The notes beneath the pieces were generated by a model. It ran no database searches and was not told where the DNA came from. It was given only the letters and a program-made list of their open reading frames with translations. Below are positions 24,585 to 36,403 of a stretch of 64,000 nucleotides of DNA, in pieces. The position numbers and the translations under genes were made by a program. The first letter of the stretch is position 1. Each line of letters begins with the position of its first letter. The stretch lies in assembly GCF_030272615.1 (NCBI RefSeq), contig NC_081415.1, forward strand, positions 188,234,270-188,298,269, written 5' to 3'. Source of the DNA: Cryptomeria japonica (lineage: Eukaryota > Streptophyta > Pinopsida > Cupressales > Cupressaceae).

Positions 24585-24984
24585 TTTAGTGCAAGCATCA
24601 TGGATAAGAAATAGAAAAAAACATGTGTTATCCACCATCCCTTTCTAGCCTATTCAAGTTAATCATCCTTTTGAGTAATGGTACTGAGACTTCATTAGCA
24701 TGATCAATCCATCTTCTAGTGCTAGACATTAATGGGTTTTAACAACTATAGATTAATTCACAAGGTGAATACAAGTAGTTGTACTTAAGAGAACTACTGA
24801 AGCTTCAAATGCAGGCTTCTTAGATGATATTTTGACAAGATTTTTTGTTCCTTTTGCCACCATTTGAGACAATGAAAAATATATTTTTGGTACATAGATT
24901 AGTGCATGAATTGTAAATTATGGCATTTAGCTAAACACTTGATTAAACTATTAAACCATTATTACTTTTTTCTACTTCCTAGGA

Positions 24985-25570
24985 TGATGTGATTATGATT
25001 TTTGTTATTTTTTAATAAAATTTTAGGTGAGGAAAGACCTATCAATGACTTTCAATATTACTCTCCTTAATTTATGATGAAAGTAGCTCTAAAGTGGAGT
25101 ATGATGAATATATCTTACAAATACCTCGTAATTTGAGTACCAAATGTTGCAGAAAATATTAATAAATTTTTAATGTTTTTTTTTAATAACATTGTGGTAT
25201 CCCCAGAAGCTACGACAAACACTGATATTGTAGAGATTATTAATAATTTTCTAATGTTTTAATATAACCCTAAAATATATATAAATTAAGCATAATTGAA
25301 TTGGCATTTCCTTGCGATTGAATGGTTTCAAAATGAGATTTAATTAAACACATGTATTTCCTTTATTGAATGATTCCAGTTAGTTTAATTCAATAAGATT
25401 CATTGATAAAGTGTTACATTGCAGTTTTTATTTTATATCTAAAATTGTAAGAGTAAGGTGTGAATATTGGTTCCCATTTACTATCAATTGAGATATTCTC
25501 CTCTCGTCTTCACTTCATTTGGTCACACTATTTGATATGAATGTACCTCAATTGAATCTACAATAAATAT
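24985..25570 (-). repeat. Dispersed repeat, right copy of an inverted pair
   Basis: The reverse complement matches 9935-10470 in order ('gtacattcatatcaa', 'gtaaatgg', 'cttattgaattaaa', 'tttaattaaatctcat', 'gtatttgtaagat'). It lies outside element B, so the pair brackets that insertion at a distance. Confidence 0.55.
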
Positions 25571-26462
25571 GTTGTATCCAAAGACATTTAAAGATCATGA
25601 TCAAAATTTTGGGAGGTCTTTTCGAGATTTGTACATTATCTTATTAAATATTGAACTCGAAAGATCTATCAAAATTGTATGAAAGAATTTTATTAAAATT
25701 GAGCATTAGAAATTTCACGATTGAATAAATTTGATTCTTTAAGATCAAGGTTAAAAAATTGTAAAATACATTTAGTTAGATTTATAAAAATATGAATATA
25801 AAAAGATGTAAAAGAAAATTAAAAAATATTGAACAGTCAAATTTAAAAAAGATTAAATATGATATAAACTCTACTAATAGATACATATAATTTTCAATGT
25901 TTTCTTTTTATAATTTCACCAATTGTCAATGTTTTCTATTTATAATTTCACCTATTAAGTTTTCTTATGTTTGAAGAGGACAAAGAGTAATATATGGAGG
26001 AGTTTGTTAAGGGTTTGGTTGTGCTATTTATTCACTAGGACTTTCATTGTTTGGTGAAATAGGGTTTGAAGGATTTTCAATTCCTAAAAAATATTAAATA
26101 TAGAGGAAAAATAAATTATAAGATTTATATTAATTAATTTGCATAGCTAAAAATCTAAAAAATCCTACCTCCTTAGCATCATGAATATTATGGTGACATT
26201 GTGTTGGCTTGAAAATGTGCTCATGCAATTCCTTGCCCGCATTTGGTTGTTGGTGAGAAAGGAAGTAAAGCTCAAATGAGATCACTCTATATTTCTTTTT
26301 CTTTTTATCATAGAAAAAATGTGAACATGTTATGGCTTAGTACAAGGAATTTCTTATGCTTGGTTGCTTCCAAGCCGTATTATGAGTGTGTTATGTGTTT
26401 TATGGACCATAAAGTGCTTTTGGCCACCTTTTGGTCTCCCATCTTTGTGCACATACCCCTCA
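25571..26462. other. AT-rich spacer, nothing recognised
   Basis: A 74-codon frame at 26243-26467 is the only open stretch; it has no recognisable motif and runs into the next LTR. No repeat ends or RNA genes recognised. Confidence 0.35.
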
Positions 26463-29207
26463 TGTAATGCCCGCCAAAATACCCTAAAGGGATAACCTAA
26501 AATCTACTAACAATGGAGATAATTTTTTTTTAAAACATCCATTACTCTAAGTTATCATCATCATGAATCAATGAAACAATAACTATTTGCAAGATCACAT
26601 GAAAGAACATGTACATAACCATAAAAATAAATTACATAAGTAGACTATTTCATTTAACTATCAACTTATCTCCAAAAATACTCTCGCATACATAACCACT
26701 CCCTAAGGTATATTAACATCACTACTTCACATCATATAAACTTTACACTTATCTAGCAGATCATAAGCTACCATGCAACTAGATTAACATTAATACATAT
26801 GCATAATCCATCACATTACATTTCCTTAAGTTCTGTTTATAACACTAATCAAATGTGTCTAAGTAGTATCTTGATTCTACAATCACTTAATGCATCATGA
26901 ATCTAAATGCAATTATCCTTCTTCTTCATATAGGACTTGTTTATTTCCTTAATCGCAACCATTATACATCTCATTAAGAATACTATCCATATTTATATCC
27001 AAGGTTATAATAACAAGCACTAATTATCCTTCAAATAGGATACCATACTACAAAACAATTTCAAGAATTATATTTAATATTAGAAATATAATCTGCTCAT
27101 TTAAATATAGTATCTCAATCCTAACATCATGAACATTTCTTTGATATGAATCAAATAACAATACCACATCTTATTACAAGATCATTGTTTCAATTTCATC
27201 GAGACCTAATAAATAGGAGTGCATAGAACAAGAACAAGGTATCTATAGCTACGTCATATCCTTATGGCTTAATATTACAAGTAAAATAAGTACGTAATCT
27301 TATTTCCTTTTAGCATATTGCATCATAGATTTACCTAACCATTCATTCCTTATAAATTCTTAACTACTCAAATAGAGCTTCAATGCAACTATTCTATTGT
27401 TTTCATCATCCTAGGGCATAACATAACTCAATTCCAATGCATGAATATAAATTCATATGACTACTCCATTTCACAATCACAATAAACCCATAAGCACATT
27501 TTACATATTAATCATTCTATACATTAAGGAAACATCAAGTATTCTTCCTAACCTCTACATCATATTCCTTCTTCATTTCATTTAGATACTTAACACAAAG
27601 ATGCTTAATCTTTTACTTAGTCAAGTCATCATTTCCTACTATGCAAAGTTACGAACACACGGTATACTTATTAGAACATTATACAAATTGTTTAACCTTT
27701 AGTGTCAATGAACACCTAGATACTCAAGTATAGATCAATGCTATCCATTCCATTTTACTATAATTCATTCTATAGCATAACATAATATTATCCATCACAT
27801 GAATGCAATACAATTCAAGTACAAGTAAAATATTCCATTCACATGATTACTTTAAACTCATAACAAGCATCTTTGACATCATGAAATTACCATACATATA
27901 TACCTAATTCCAACATCAAGTCCTATTACAATGTCCTTCTCAAATACATGATAGTACAATATATAAGAATACATCATTTCTTTTACATACATATTTCATT
28001 ATGATTCAATATCTTCTTTCATGAACATAGGAAACCAATTCCAAAGTGAAATCTCATGAAGAACCCAATCCACACATGCAACATCAAGGAAATTATACCA
28101 ATGGAAGAAAGCAATCAACCACCCGACCATGTGGAACCAATCAAGGAACCACCCCCTATGCTAGGAGATAACAAAGGTTCCAACTCACACTCATGACCTA
28201 AGATGACACCTATCAACCCAAAGGATACATCAAGACTCAACAAGACTCCAACAAGAGATCAAAACACAAGCTGCAACACAAGGTTGAAATAATTAAGAGA
28301 CCCTCTAGAGGCACAATTAACAAGCAAGGCATATGGACAATGCACTCATGTAGGGAAAGAGTGTCATCATATGCTATCCTCACAATAGAAGGGGCCAAGC
28401 CTCACCCTGATAGACATGTGGAACCATCTCAACCTTGGAGCCATTCAAGGGAGATTGGTTTATCGCTACAATGGTCTTCTTAAACTCATCCTGAGTGTGC
28501 ATGCTTCTAGGGCTACGAGGAGGGGCACACAATCAATTATTATCTTATTTAGTGAATTTATAATACCCAAAACCCACTAATCAATTATTTAAGTTATCAC
28601 TTGCAATCATCAAACCCTTCATGTGGTTCCAATAAGTCTAGACCCCCCCCTAGAGGCCTAATGCTCAAGACCCTAGTCCACACATGTGAGGGCCCACTCT
28701 CCCTACCATGAAACATGACCATAGGGTGGAAATAAATATAAAATACACATATAACATCATCATGAAGGCCAACAAAGATACAATAACAATCTCAACAAAC
28801 CGAGCACTAACTGAACAAAGAGGACTCGTGAATCAAACTCAAGGAAGAAGGCCTTCACAAATGCAACATAAAAGATAAGTGAATCATGAATATAAACCAC
28901 AAAATAGATTCAAATAGAATCATATCCTCAACAGTGAGGCATAACACATCCACTAGAGTCACATAAACAATTTCTCAACAACGAGGCATTCTCCCTCTCA
29001 CCGGAGTGTCAAATCGAATAGGAACACCTCAATGGTAGGGCATGAACCCTCTTACTAGAGAACATGAAACATCATAACCACATCTGAAAATTCCAATACA
29101 TATTGCATAAGCCTCTGGAGTACTCACACAAACCAAAGATGCACTCAAACAAGCCAAAAACTAATTTATAGAGACCCCGAGGACAACTTAGCACCTCTGA
29201 AACCTAG

Positions 29208-29481
29208 GGTAGTATTCTTGGTAGGTATGGTAACATTCCTAACATTTATGGTAGCATTTCTGGTCAGTATGATGGCATTTTTGGTCTCTAGGGTGGCATT
29301 TTTGGTCAATATGGTTGAATCTGCAAATTAGGACCTCAACTCTCCTAGTTAGTTTAAAAGAGCATATGGTACAAACAGTGGCATTCCTGGCATGTATGGT
29401 GGCATTCCTGGTATGTAGGGTGGCATTTCTAGTAGTTTGCATGGCATTTTTGGGTGTTTCCATGGAGTTTCTAGTAAAAGT
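29208..29481. repeat. 21-bp minisatellite, two blocks of five units
   Basis: Units of exactly 21 bp of the form GGTGGCATTTCTGGTNNGTAT: five at 29208-29312, a 64-bp break, then five at 29377-29481. Because 21 is a multiple of three, both strands stay open (a seven-residue VAFLVxx repeat on plus, an RNATxHT repeat on minus). These frames are by-products. Confidence 0.92.
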
Positions 29482-30654
29482 GCAGAGATCAGTTCATTAG
29501 AAAGGCATATGGCTTAGGACGGGTCTCACAAAGACTCAGGGGTATAAAATGGCCCTCATATAAAACACAAGAGGTCTGAAACATCAAAATATTATCATAG
29601 AACATGAACATATTCATCTCATGCTTCCTGGCAAAATGATGCAAAAGAAAATCTCTCTCCCACTGATAAAAAACTAAGAAATGTGAAGCCTAGACCACTA
29701 GGGAGGGAGAGAAAAGAAGTAAACAACAATTAATGACTCAAGCAAACAAGACAAGATCTAAAAGAATCCAAACAAGTGGAAGGAAGAGTCTACACTCCCT
29801 CAGAGAAGTCACAGTAAAAACACAGTAATTCACAAAGAACTCAAAAAGCCAAATTTGAACTTCCCCCATTCCAATATTAAACAACAAACTGAAATCCACT
29901 AAAGAAGATCATTTCCACATCAAATAAAACTCCAAGAGAAAATCAAATTCACAAATTGTAGACACAGAGAAAACAATCTTTTCTAGAAAGAAGATGCAAA
30001 AGTAAGAACCACCAACTTGCAATTCGGAAAACCAAAATTGAAGAAGAAATTTGAAAATGCCAAGCCTTCCAAAATCCAAATTGCAATCCAAATTCCAAAT
30101 CCAATTCCAAATTCCTCTTGCAAATATCTGCAAGATGATTAACCTATGCATAGACCAAGAAGCCAAAATAAATAAAAAATTAAATTTAAGACTATAGTTT
30201 TCTCGACCAATAGAAAAAATCCAAAAACCAATATCATACTTACCTTTACAAAATTCGAAAAAGGCATAATATAAATATATATTTCTCACCAACCGAACAA
30301 GCCGACCAATCCAAAATAAAGGTAGGTAGAAATAAATCAATTTCAATTACTTTAGTATAGATATGAAAATTAATTGGGAAATACAAATATTTCAACAAAA
30401 TTAAATGGTAGGCACAAATAATATTATTTACCCATACTTTATTAAATAATTCCCACATAATAATTTATAATTAATTATCATTATTAATATCAACTCCAAT
30501 AGATAAATAAATAAAATAAAATAAATAGAACTCAAATAAATAATTAAATGTAAACAATAAATAAATAAATTATCAAATTAAATTCTTAATACAATAAATA
30601 ATCCATTCATGCAAGAAAACCAATAATCAAGCCACGACTAATCAAAAATAAGAA

Positions 30655-30725
30655 GCTAGAGAGATTTGACCTCATGACCTATGAAACAAGGTGGAAGAGA
30701 CTTAACCAATATACCACATCTCTAA
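30655..30725 (-). other. tRNA-like sequence with Pol III box A and box B
   Basis: Minus strand: box A-like TGGTATATTGG (30716-30706) and box B-like GGTCAAATCTC (30671-30661), about 34 bases apart, with a TTAGAGA/TCTCTAG pair near the ends. The order and spacing fit a tRNA-derived sequence or SINE head. The T arm is too short for a working tRNA and no anticodon can be assigned. The same sequence is at 46251-46306 in the other LTR. Confidence 0.25.
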
Positions 30726-30930
30726 GTTGACCCTAGAGGATGACCAACAAAGAAAAAACATCAAGATAAACTAGCAATGTATACATCCTAGACCAAGAGT
30801 GTGTGAGGGAAACTATGTCATCTCTGACAACTTGCCATTGGGATAAAGACACGCTCAAAACTGTGAAGTCAGGTGGAGTCGATGTCTGGGTTCTGCAAAC
30901 TTGCATCAAAGACCAACGCGACACATACAT

Positions 30931-30932
<2 letters not shown>

Positions 30933-31010
<78 letters not shown>
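30933..31010. repeat. (TA)n microsatellite
   Basis: 78 bp of TA about 465-540 bp from the start of giant LTR copy (iii). Open frames across it (30803-31054 and on the minus strand) are artefacts. Confidence 0.95.
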
Positions 31011-31014
<4 letters not shown>

Positions 31015-31474
31015 AGTGATAGAGAATCACGATGACATATTCTGCTCGCAATGAGTGTTATGGCGTTGTCTCTACTCATGAAGATAGTCACGCAATACAA
31101 TATCAAAACAGCACATAGAGTCATCATCATGAAGTAGTGTTAGTATCATCATCAATCTCCTATTCCATATAAACAATAATCATATGTAAATCCATGAGTC
31201 ATATAGATCCATCCATCAAGGTGATGCTATGTATCAACATCCATAAGTTCCATCAAATATCATATTGCATACAATAAGTCTTGCATCATGAATCATAAAA
31301 GTCTCCAATCATAAAGAATCATAACAAATAACATGAATCTACATAAAGTCCTAGTATCAATTATATCATCTAATATAGTAGAAGAGTCATAAATAACCAT
31401 CCAAGTAACCATCATATGTCTAAATAAGTCTATCAGGATGGAAATCAAAATGCAAGTCTTGGAGGGGCACTACA

Positions 31475-31492
31475 TCCTCCCCCCCTTAGGCT
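31475..31492 (-). other. Polypurine tract of the LARD-like element
   Basis: The minus strand reads CCTAAGGGGGGGAGGA directly before the 3' LTR start TGTAGTGCCC. This confirms orientation and boundary. Confidence 0.8.
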
Positions 31493-33634
31493 CAACTTAC
31501 TCCTAGAAGTTGCCAAAGGTTAAGTTGAAAAAAGACACACATCAACACTATACTTCTGGAACCAAACAACTTCTAACTCAAGTAAGGTAATGATTACAAA
31601 TTTTTTCCTTTCTATACTTTAATTATCCAAGAAAATATGTTAGATAAGAGATAAAAACAAGCTGGAAAACTCTTACTAGTTACATCGAGCATGATAAATC
31701 ATTGAAATATCTTCAAGATAACTTTATTTAATCACATTTTGAAAGAAAAAACTATAATTTTTGTATCTGAGTTAACATCTATTAGCAAAAATCACAGTAA
31801 CTCACACAATACAAGCATGGAAACACTTCCTTTAATGTCTAATTGAATGTAATTAGGAAGACAAGTATATATTTTACAAATTACTTCACACATAGGCACT
31901 TCCTTAAGAAGCCACATGTCAAACTCCTATATGAGGAAAGTTGAATAAAATCCCTTCAAGACTGGATAAAATCAAGAGAATCTCTCAATTACTAATAATA
32001 TATACTCTATAATTCTCAAGGAAAGCAAAATTTGCAATACTCAAACTTTTCAATCCCTACCACACTTCCGCTATGCTACTTTGATGCAAGCATATACACA
32101 TATATCATCCAATCAGTTATTACAAGGCACTCTAATTCATTCAGTTTGCATAATATATATATACATAAACTTTCAATGAAGATATGAAAGCAACAATTTC
32201 TTTTTCATTTATCAACTTCACATATTACAAATACTTTAAATTCCACTGCACTTCTATTAAACATTTCATGAACTCTACAAGATTCCAATACATGTCATCC
32301 TACAAACATATTTCATTACCCCACAATATCATGAATATTCATTTGTTCACTAAGGCTAGTGCACTTCTCTGTGGTGTCCTCCCTTACACACACTATCAGA
32401 GGTTCAAAGTGAACATGATAGAGACCACACTCAACACAAAATGAGGGCCCATGATTCAACATACATAATGATCACCATAGACAACAAAGAGAAAATCTGA
32501 AGGAAAAATTCTCAAACCAATCATTAAATCACAAAAAGAAAGAAAATTTTCTAGTGGAATCCATTAGGAAAATAGAGTTTGACAAGTGCCACCACACAAG
32601 CAAAATAAATGCAAGTAGAAATTAGTGGTCATTCCAAGGCAAGGGGTCAAAATCGGATTAACCCAAATGATACTTCACAAAATGACAAAATCATCCAAAT
32701 CGACATCACGAGGTGACCAATATCAGTCACACCAAGAAGGAGTAACCGCTACACAACATGCAAGGGTATGATTCCTTGAATGTGTTAGAGAGTGCATGCT
32801 AGACATTTAAAATCATAAATTTGTTCATGTACCGCAAATTTCTTTATCATTTTTATTGCAATACAATTCTTTACAATAATCTAGGCAACTATCTTTCATG
32901 AAGGATAATGTATACAAGAAGAAAATAAGGTGTCTCATACATACCCAAGGAATACACTCATTTATGAGTAATGTTCAAGATATCCAATCTATAAAATGTT
33001 CACCTTTACCAAGTAATAATAGAAACAAATATTAGAACTTCATTTATTCTCTTGATGATATACGTTAACATACATACACCATTTCTAGATCAATGCTCAA
33101 TAAATAGTAAAAGATAAATAGAATGCTCTGCATGATGTTATTTAAATGTTTGGTCATTCATGTATTTACTCAAATAAATCTCATTACTTGTAGCAAGATT
33201 TAATATCATATTTACACTTCAACCACCTATGATCATTTTCCTAAATACCATCAGTTAATCAATTTCCTAGATTAAGCATAAAACTTGATATCCTAGCCTT
33301 ACTTATCACCACTTAATTATAATCATTTGCAAACTAAGAATTCCTAGAAAACAAGAACCATAGCCATCTAGAATTCAATACAACTTCACTCAATGCACTG
33401 CCAATTCATCTTGCTAAAATTCATGGAACAAATGCTTTCTTAAAAGTTGAATAGGATAAAAAGATAGCATCTAGTCTCAATCCATCCATTTTATCATATA
33501 GAGCTTTTCAACAAACCACACAGCTCCTACTCAAGACTAAGGCTTTCATCTTGCCAAACCAAGTGAAGAAATAATGGTATAATCTCAAATTTCTATAAAC
33601 GCAATGCACCAAGTTTTTTCTTCGTTCTACATAC
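31493..33634 (-). other. LARD interior, 3' part, noncoding
   Basis: 2.1 kb of AT-rich sequence without frames above 86 codons and without Gag, protease, RT or integrase motifs on either strand. The plus-strand 86-codon frame at 32184-32444 has no recognisable feature. Confidence 0.6.
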
Positions 33635-34603
33635 ATATTTGTAGACACCTAAAAGTTGCACAATGAATTAAGTGAATTTTATTCATTTAATTATTCTTAA
33701 TTCTTCCAATTAATTAAATTAAGATTTAATTCATATCCATATTCTTCTAATCGTCTATTAATTAAATAAAGATTTAATTAATATACCCTTCTTCTATCTA
33801 AGACATTTAATTAAATTTACATTTAATTAAATACCCCCCCCTCTAGCCATTTTAATTAAATTCACATTTAATTAAAAATATCAATTTATCCCCTTTACCA
33901 TTTTAATTAAAATCTCCTTCATATTTAAATAAATCTAAATTTATTTAAAAATCCCCCCACTTGCAAAATCCTACATCTCCCACTTGTCTCCTAAACCCCT
34001 TCTAGATTCTTATAATCACTTCCAATTTAGCCTAATTCATCTCCTATTTATTGTCACATATCTAAGCAAAGAGAAGTCAGTTCTCAAAGCCTCCAAAGTC
34101 TTTGAAAACCATTAAAGGCTTTATGTCTTCAACAAGTTAACCCTCAAAGTCTTCCTAACCATTAATGGTTAACTCAACCTTCTTGCATGATTAGAGACTT
34201 TCTCTCTAACTCAACTCCCATCTAACCCAAGGGTCTTATCAAGCATTCATGGCTTTAACCTTGGTTATCTCTTTAACCCTTGCACAAGAGTTTATCCCTT
34301 GGGTAAAAGCTTTGTCCATTGGATAACCCTAACCTAACCATACCCATACCTCCTAAGGTAACCTTCATGTCTTCTCAAGCATTTAATGCTTCTTTCATCT
34401 CCTCTCAAGCAACCTTTTATTGACAATTGTCACCATTTCGTTGGTGAGAATTGTAAATATGGATTGATTAACTTTCAATCCTAGCCCTTGTTAAGATTAT
34501 CCAATCTCAACCCTCCATTTCCCTATTTGCCCTATAAATAGAGCCCATTCCTTCTTCAAAAAAATCAAGTCTTTCTGCATCAAACTTATAGTCTCATAAC
34601 AAT

Positions 34604-34669
34604 TGATGAATAATGATGAAATAGGTTAAGATTATATCACCGAGGACCTAGAGTTGCTCTGATAGCAAT
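34604..34669 (-). repeat. Extra LTR tail plus 46-bp primer-site block outside the copia 3' LTR
   Basis: 34624-34669 is identical over 46 bp to 40535-40580, the primer site and leader just inside the copia 5' LTR. Next to it, 34604-34619 repeats the LTR terminal sequence TGATGAATAATGATGAA of 34670-34686. A leader block does not belong outside a 3' LTR. Confidence 0.85.
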
Positions 34670-36106
34670 TGATGAATAATGATGAACAATAAATACCCTA
34701 ATCGGTACTGAGAGGGGGGGGGGGTGAATTAGTACAGATAAAAACTTCTCAACAACTTATCAAGTTAAAACAATGCTAACCGGTTGTGTTCATCACTGAA
34801 CTTAGCCATGGCAATACCAGTTTAACATAGTAAGACTTCAGACAGCTAAACCAGTAAAACTGAATACTTCAAATAACATTCAACACTTGATAACCATTTC
34901 AGCAACATACATATGCATGTGTTGTATCAGTAATACCATAACCATTAGCTTTGCATGCATATTCACCTAAACAAAGATTGCTCAATCATCACATGAAAAA
35001 TGCACAACTCATGACACACAAATTTTTCATGTGGAAACCCAAATGGGAAAAACCACATTGGGGATGAATACCTACAAGCTTGTTTTTGAACTCTTTTGAA
35101 GCTCGCCCTGTTAGGAGCCTAGTCCGGTTAAAGACTTTACAATAAGGTTTTGTTAGGAACCGATACTATTAAAGATCACTTAGTTAAGGGATGGCTATAT
35201 ACCCTGTTAAAGGTTGAAACCCTGTTAGAGGTTACCTCACTAGAGGATTTGAAGAACTTAATGATCTTGAGTCACTTGGTTAGAGGATTTACAATAAGAA
35301 TGTTAAAGCTACCCGGCAAAGGGATTTTCCTATTGTTGAAATGATTAGAAGACAACAAGTAAAGCTCTGATCTGATAACAACACTACATGCTAAGGTAAA
35401 TCCTTTTCAGTTCCTCTACTCTGCAATCACACTCTGTAGTTTTCCACTCACCGGTCTGGCAAGTATCTCATCACTTGGATACAAACACAACATTTTCCAA
35501 CACTTACAATATCAAAACTCATCGACCTTATAGACAACAATTAGGTTGGTAGCATAAACCCTAAACCCTAAAAATTTTAGGTTTACAATTACAAGAGGTC
35601 CAATCCTAACCATTCAAACACTTTGCATAGAATAAAACAATCTCAAATAGATCACAAGGCATTATGCATCATCCATTCTTCACTGCATATGGAAATTAGT
35701 AACCCATCATGCTCTCTTAACATACCACTAAGAAGAATGTTCATTCCTGAGGTAGACATTTAATGCAATCGATCTTCACATGCAAGATCCTCAAGGAAAT
35801 CCTTCACATGCACAAAATTGACGTGACATCTTGATCTCATCCTTATTTCTTAGCTAACTCATCACATAATGTCACCGGTTGCATCGCACAAGCTAGATTG
35901 CCAAAATAGAAACCCTAGAGCTGAGACTACCAACTAGTAGTCACACTTAGTGAAGCCCTAACACCGGTCCACTTCATCTTGTCATACCGGTTCTCCTACT
36001 TGAACATCAATAACAACTTCTTCCAATGTACATACTGGTTCACCTGCATTTATTGACATCAATGACAACATACATTATCATCATACTAGTTCATCATATG
36101 CCAACA
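34670..36106 (-). repeat. 3' LTR of the copia element
   Basis: 1437 bp; minus strand TGTTGGCATATGATG to ATTATTCATCA. An 11-base C tract lies near its end (plus strand G, 34714-34724) and a hairpin at 35031-35056 (GTGG/CCAC outside, CCC/GGG inside, A3 and A5 bulges). Confidence 0.9.
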
Positions 36107-36266
36107 ATCTTTCCCTTTGGCATTGATGGCAATACTCAGTGTAGCATTGCAACTAAAAAAAAAGGCCAGTGCAACTATAACATATATCTTCATCATCAGA
36201 TATCTTCTCCCCCATACATCAGTTATCTTCTCCCATATCATACATCATCAGATATCTTCTCCCCCT
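36107..36266 (-). other. Polypurine tract and three upstream polypurine repeats
   Basis: The minus strand reads GCCAAAGGGAAAGAT directly before the 3' LTR. Upstream (36191-36266) GGGGGAGAAGATATCTGATG occurs twice, 53 bp apart, with a shorter copy between, and GGGGGAGAAAC once more near 36320. Only the tract touching the LTR is expected to prime. Confidence 0.75.
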
Positions 36267-36403
36267 TTGACAACAATGCCAAAGTTGAGGCACAAGCTTC
36301 CATTGCCCCACTATGTTTCTCCCCCTATGGAGTAGTATCCTTCAACACATCCATCCTGAAAGATTTGAAACTGTAGTACCTGACTGATGTGGAGCACACA
36401 TTT

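Larger units (their letters stand above)
26463..31474 (-). repeat. 3' giant LTR, copy (iii), 5.0 kb
   Basis: Minus strand TGTAGTGCCCCTCC to GGCGGGCATTACA, 5012 bp. It closely matches 43357-47020 apart from about 1.3 kb (roughly 28080-29386) that is missing there. No protein is encoded; frames at 29909-30458 on the minus strand are AT-rich and also present, diverged, in the other copy. It carries a TA microsatellite (30933-31010), a tRNA-like box A/B pair and a 21-bp minisatellite. Confidence 0.88.

Noticed and set aside
26243-26467. 74-codon frame as a gene
   Set aside because: No start context, motif or homologous pattern recognised, and it runs into the LTR.
29239-29500. Seven-residue repeat proteins on both strands
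   Set aside because: A by-product of a 21-bp minisatellite whose unit is a multiple of three.
30803-31130. Open frames over the TA repeat in giant LTR (iii)
   Set aside because: Low-complexity YIYIYI; the region is LTR and the repeat is a CA tract in the sister LTR.
36191-36266. Hammerhead-like CTGATGA strings in the copia polypurine repeats
   Set aside because: No GAAAC core or cleavage-site helix at the required distance.
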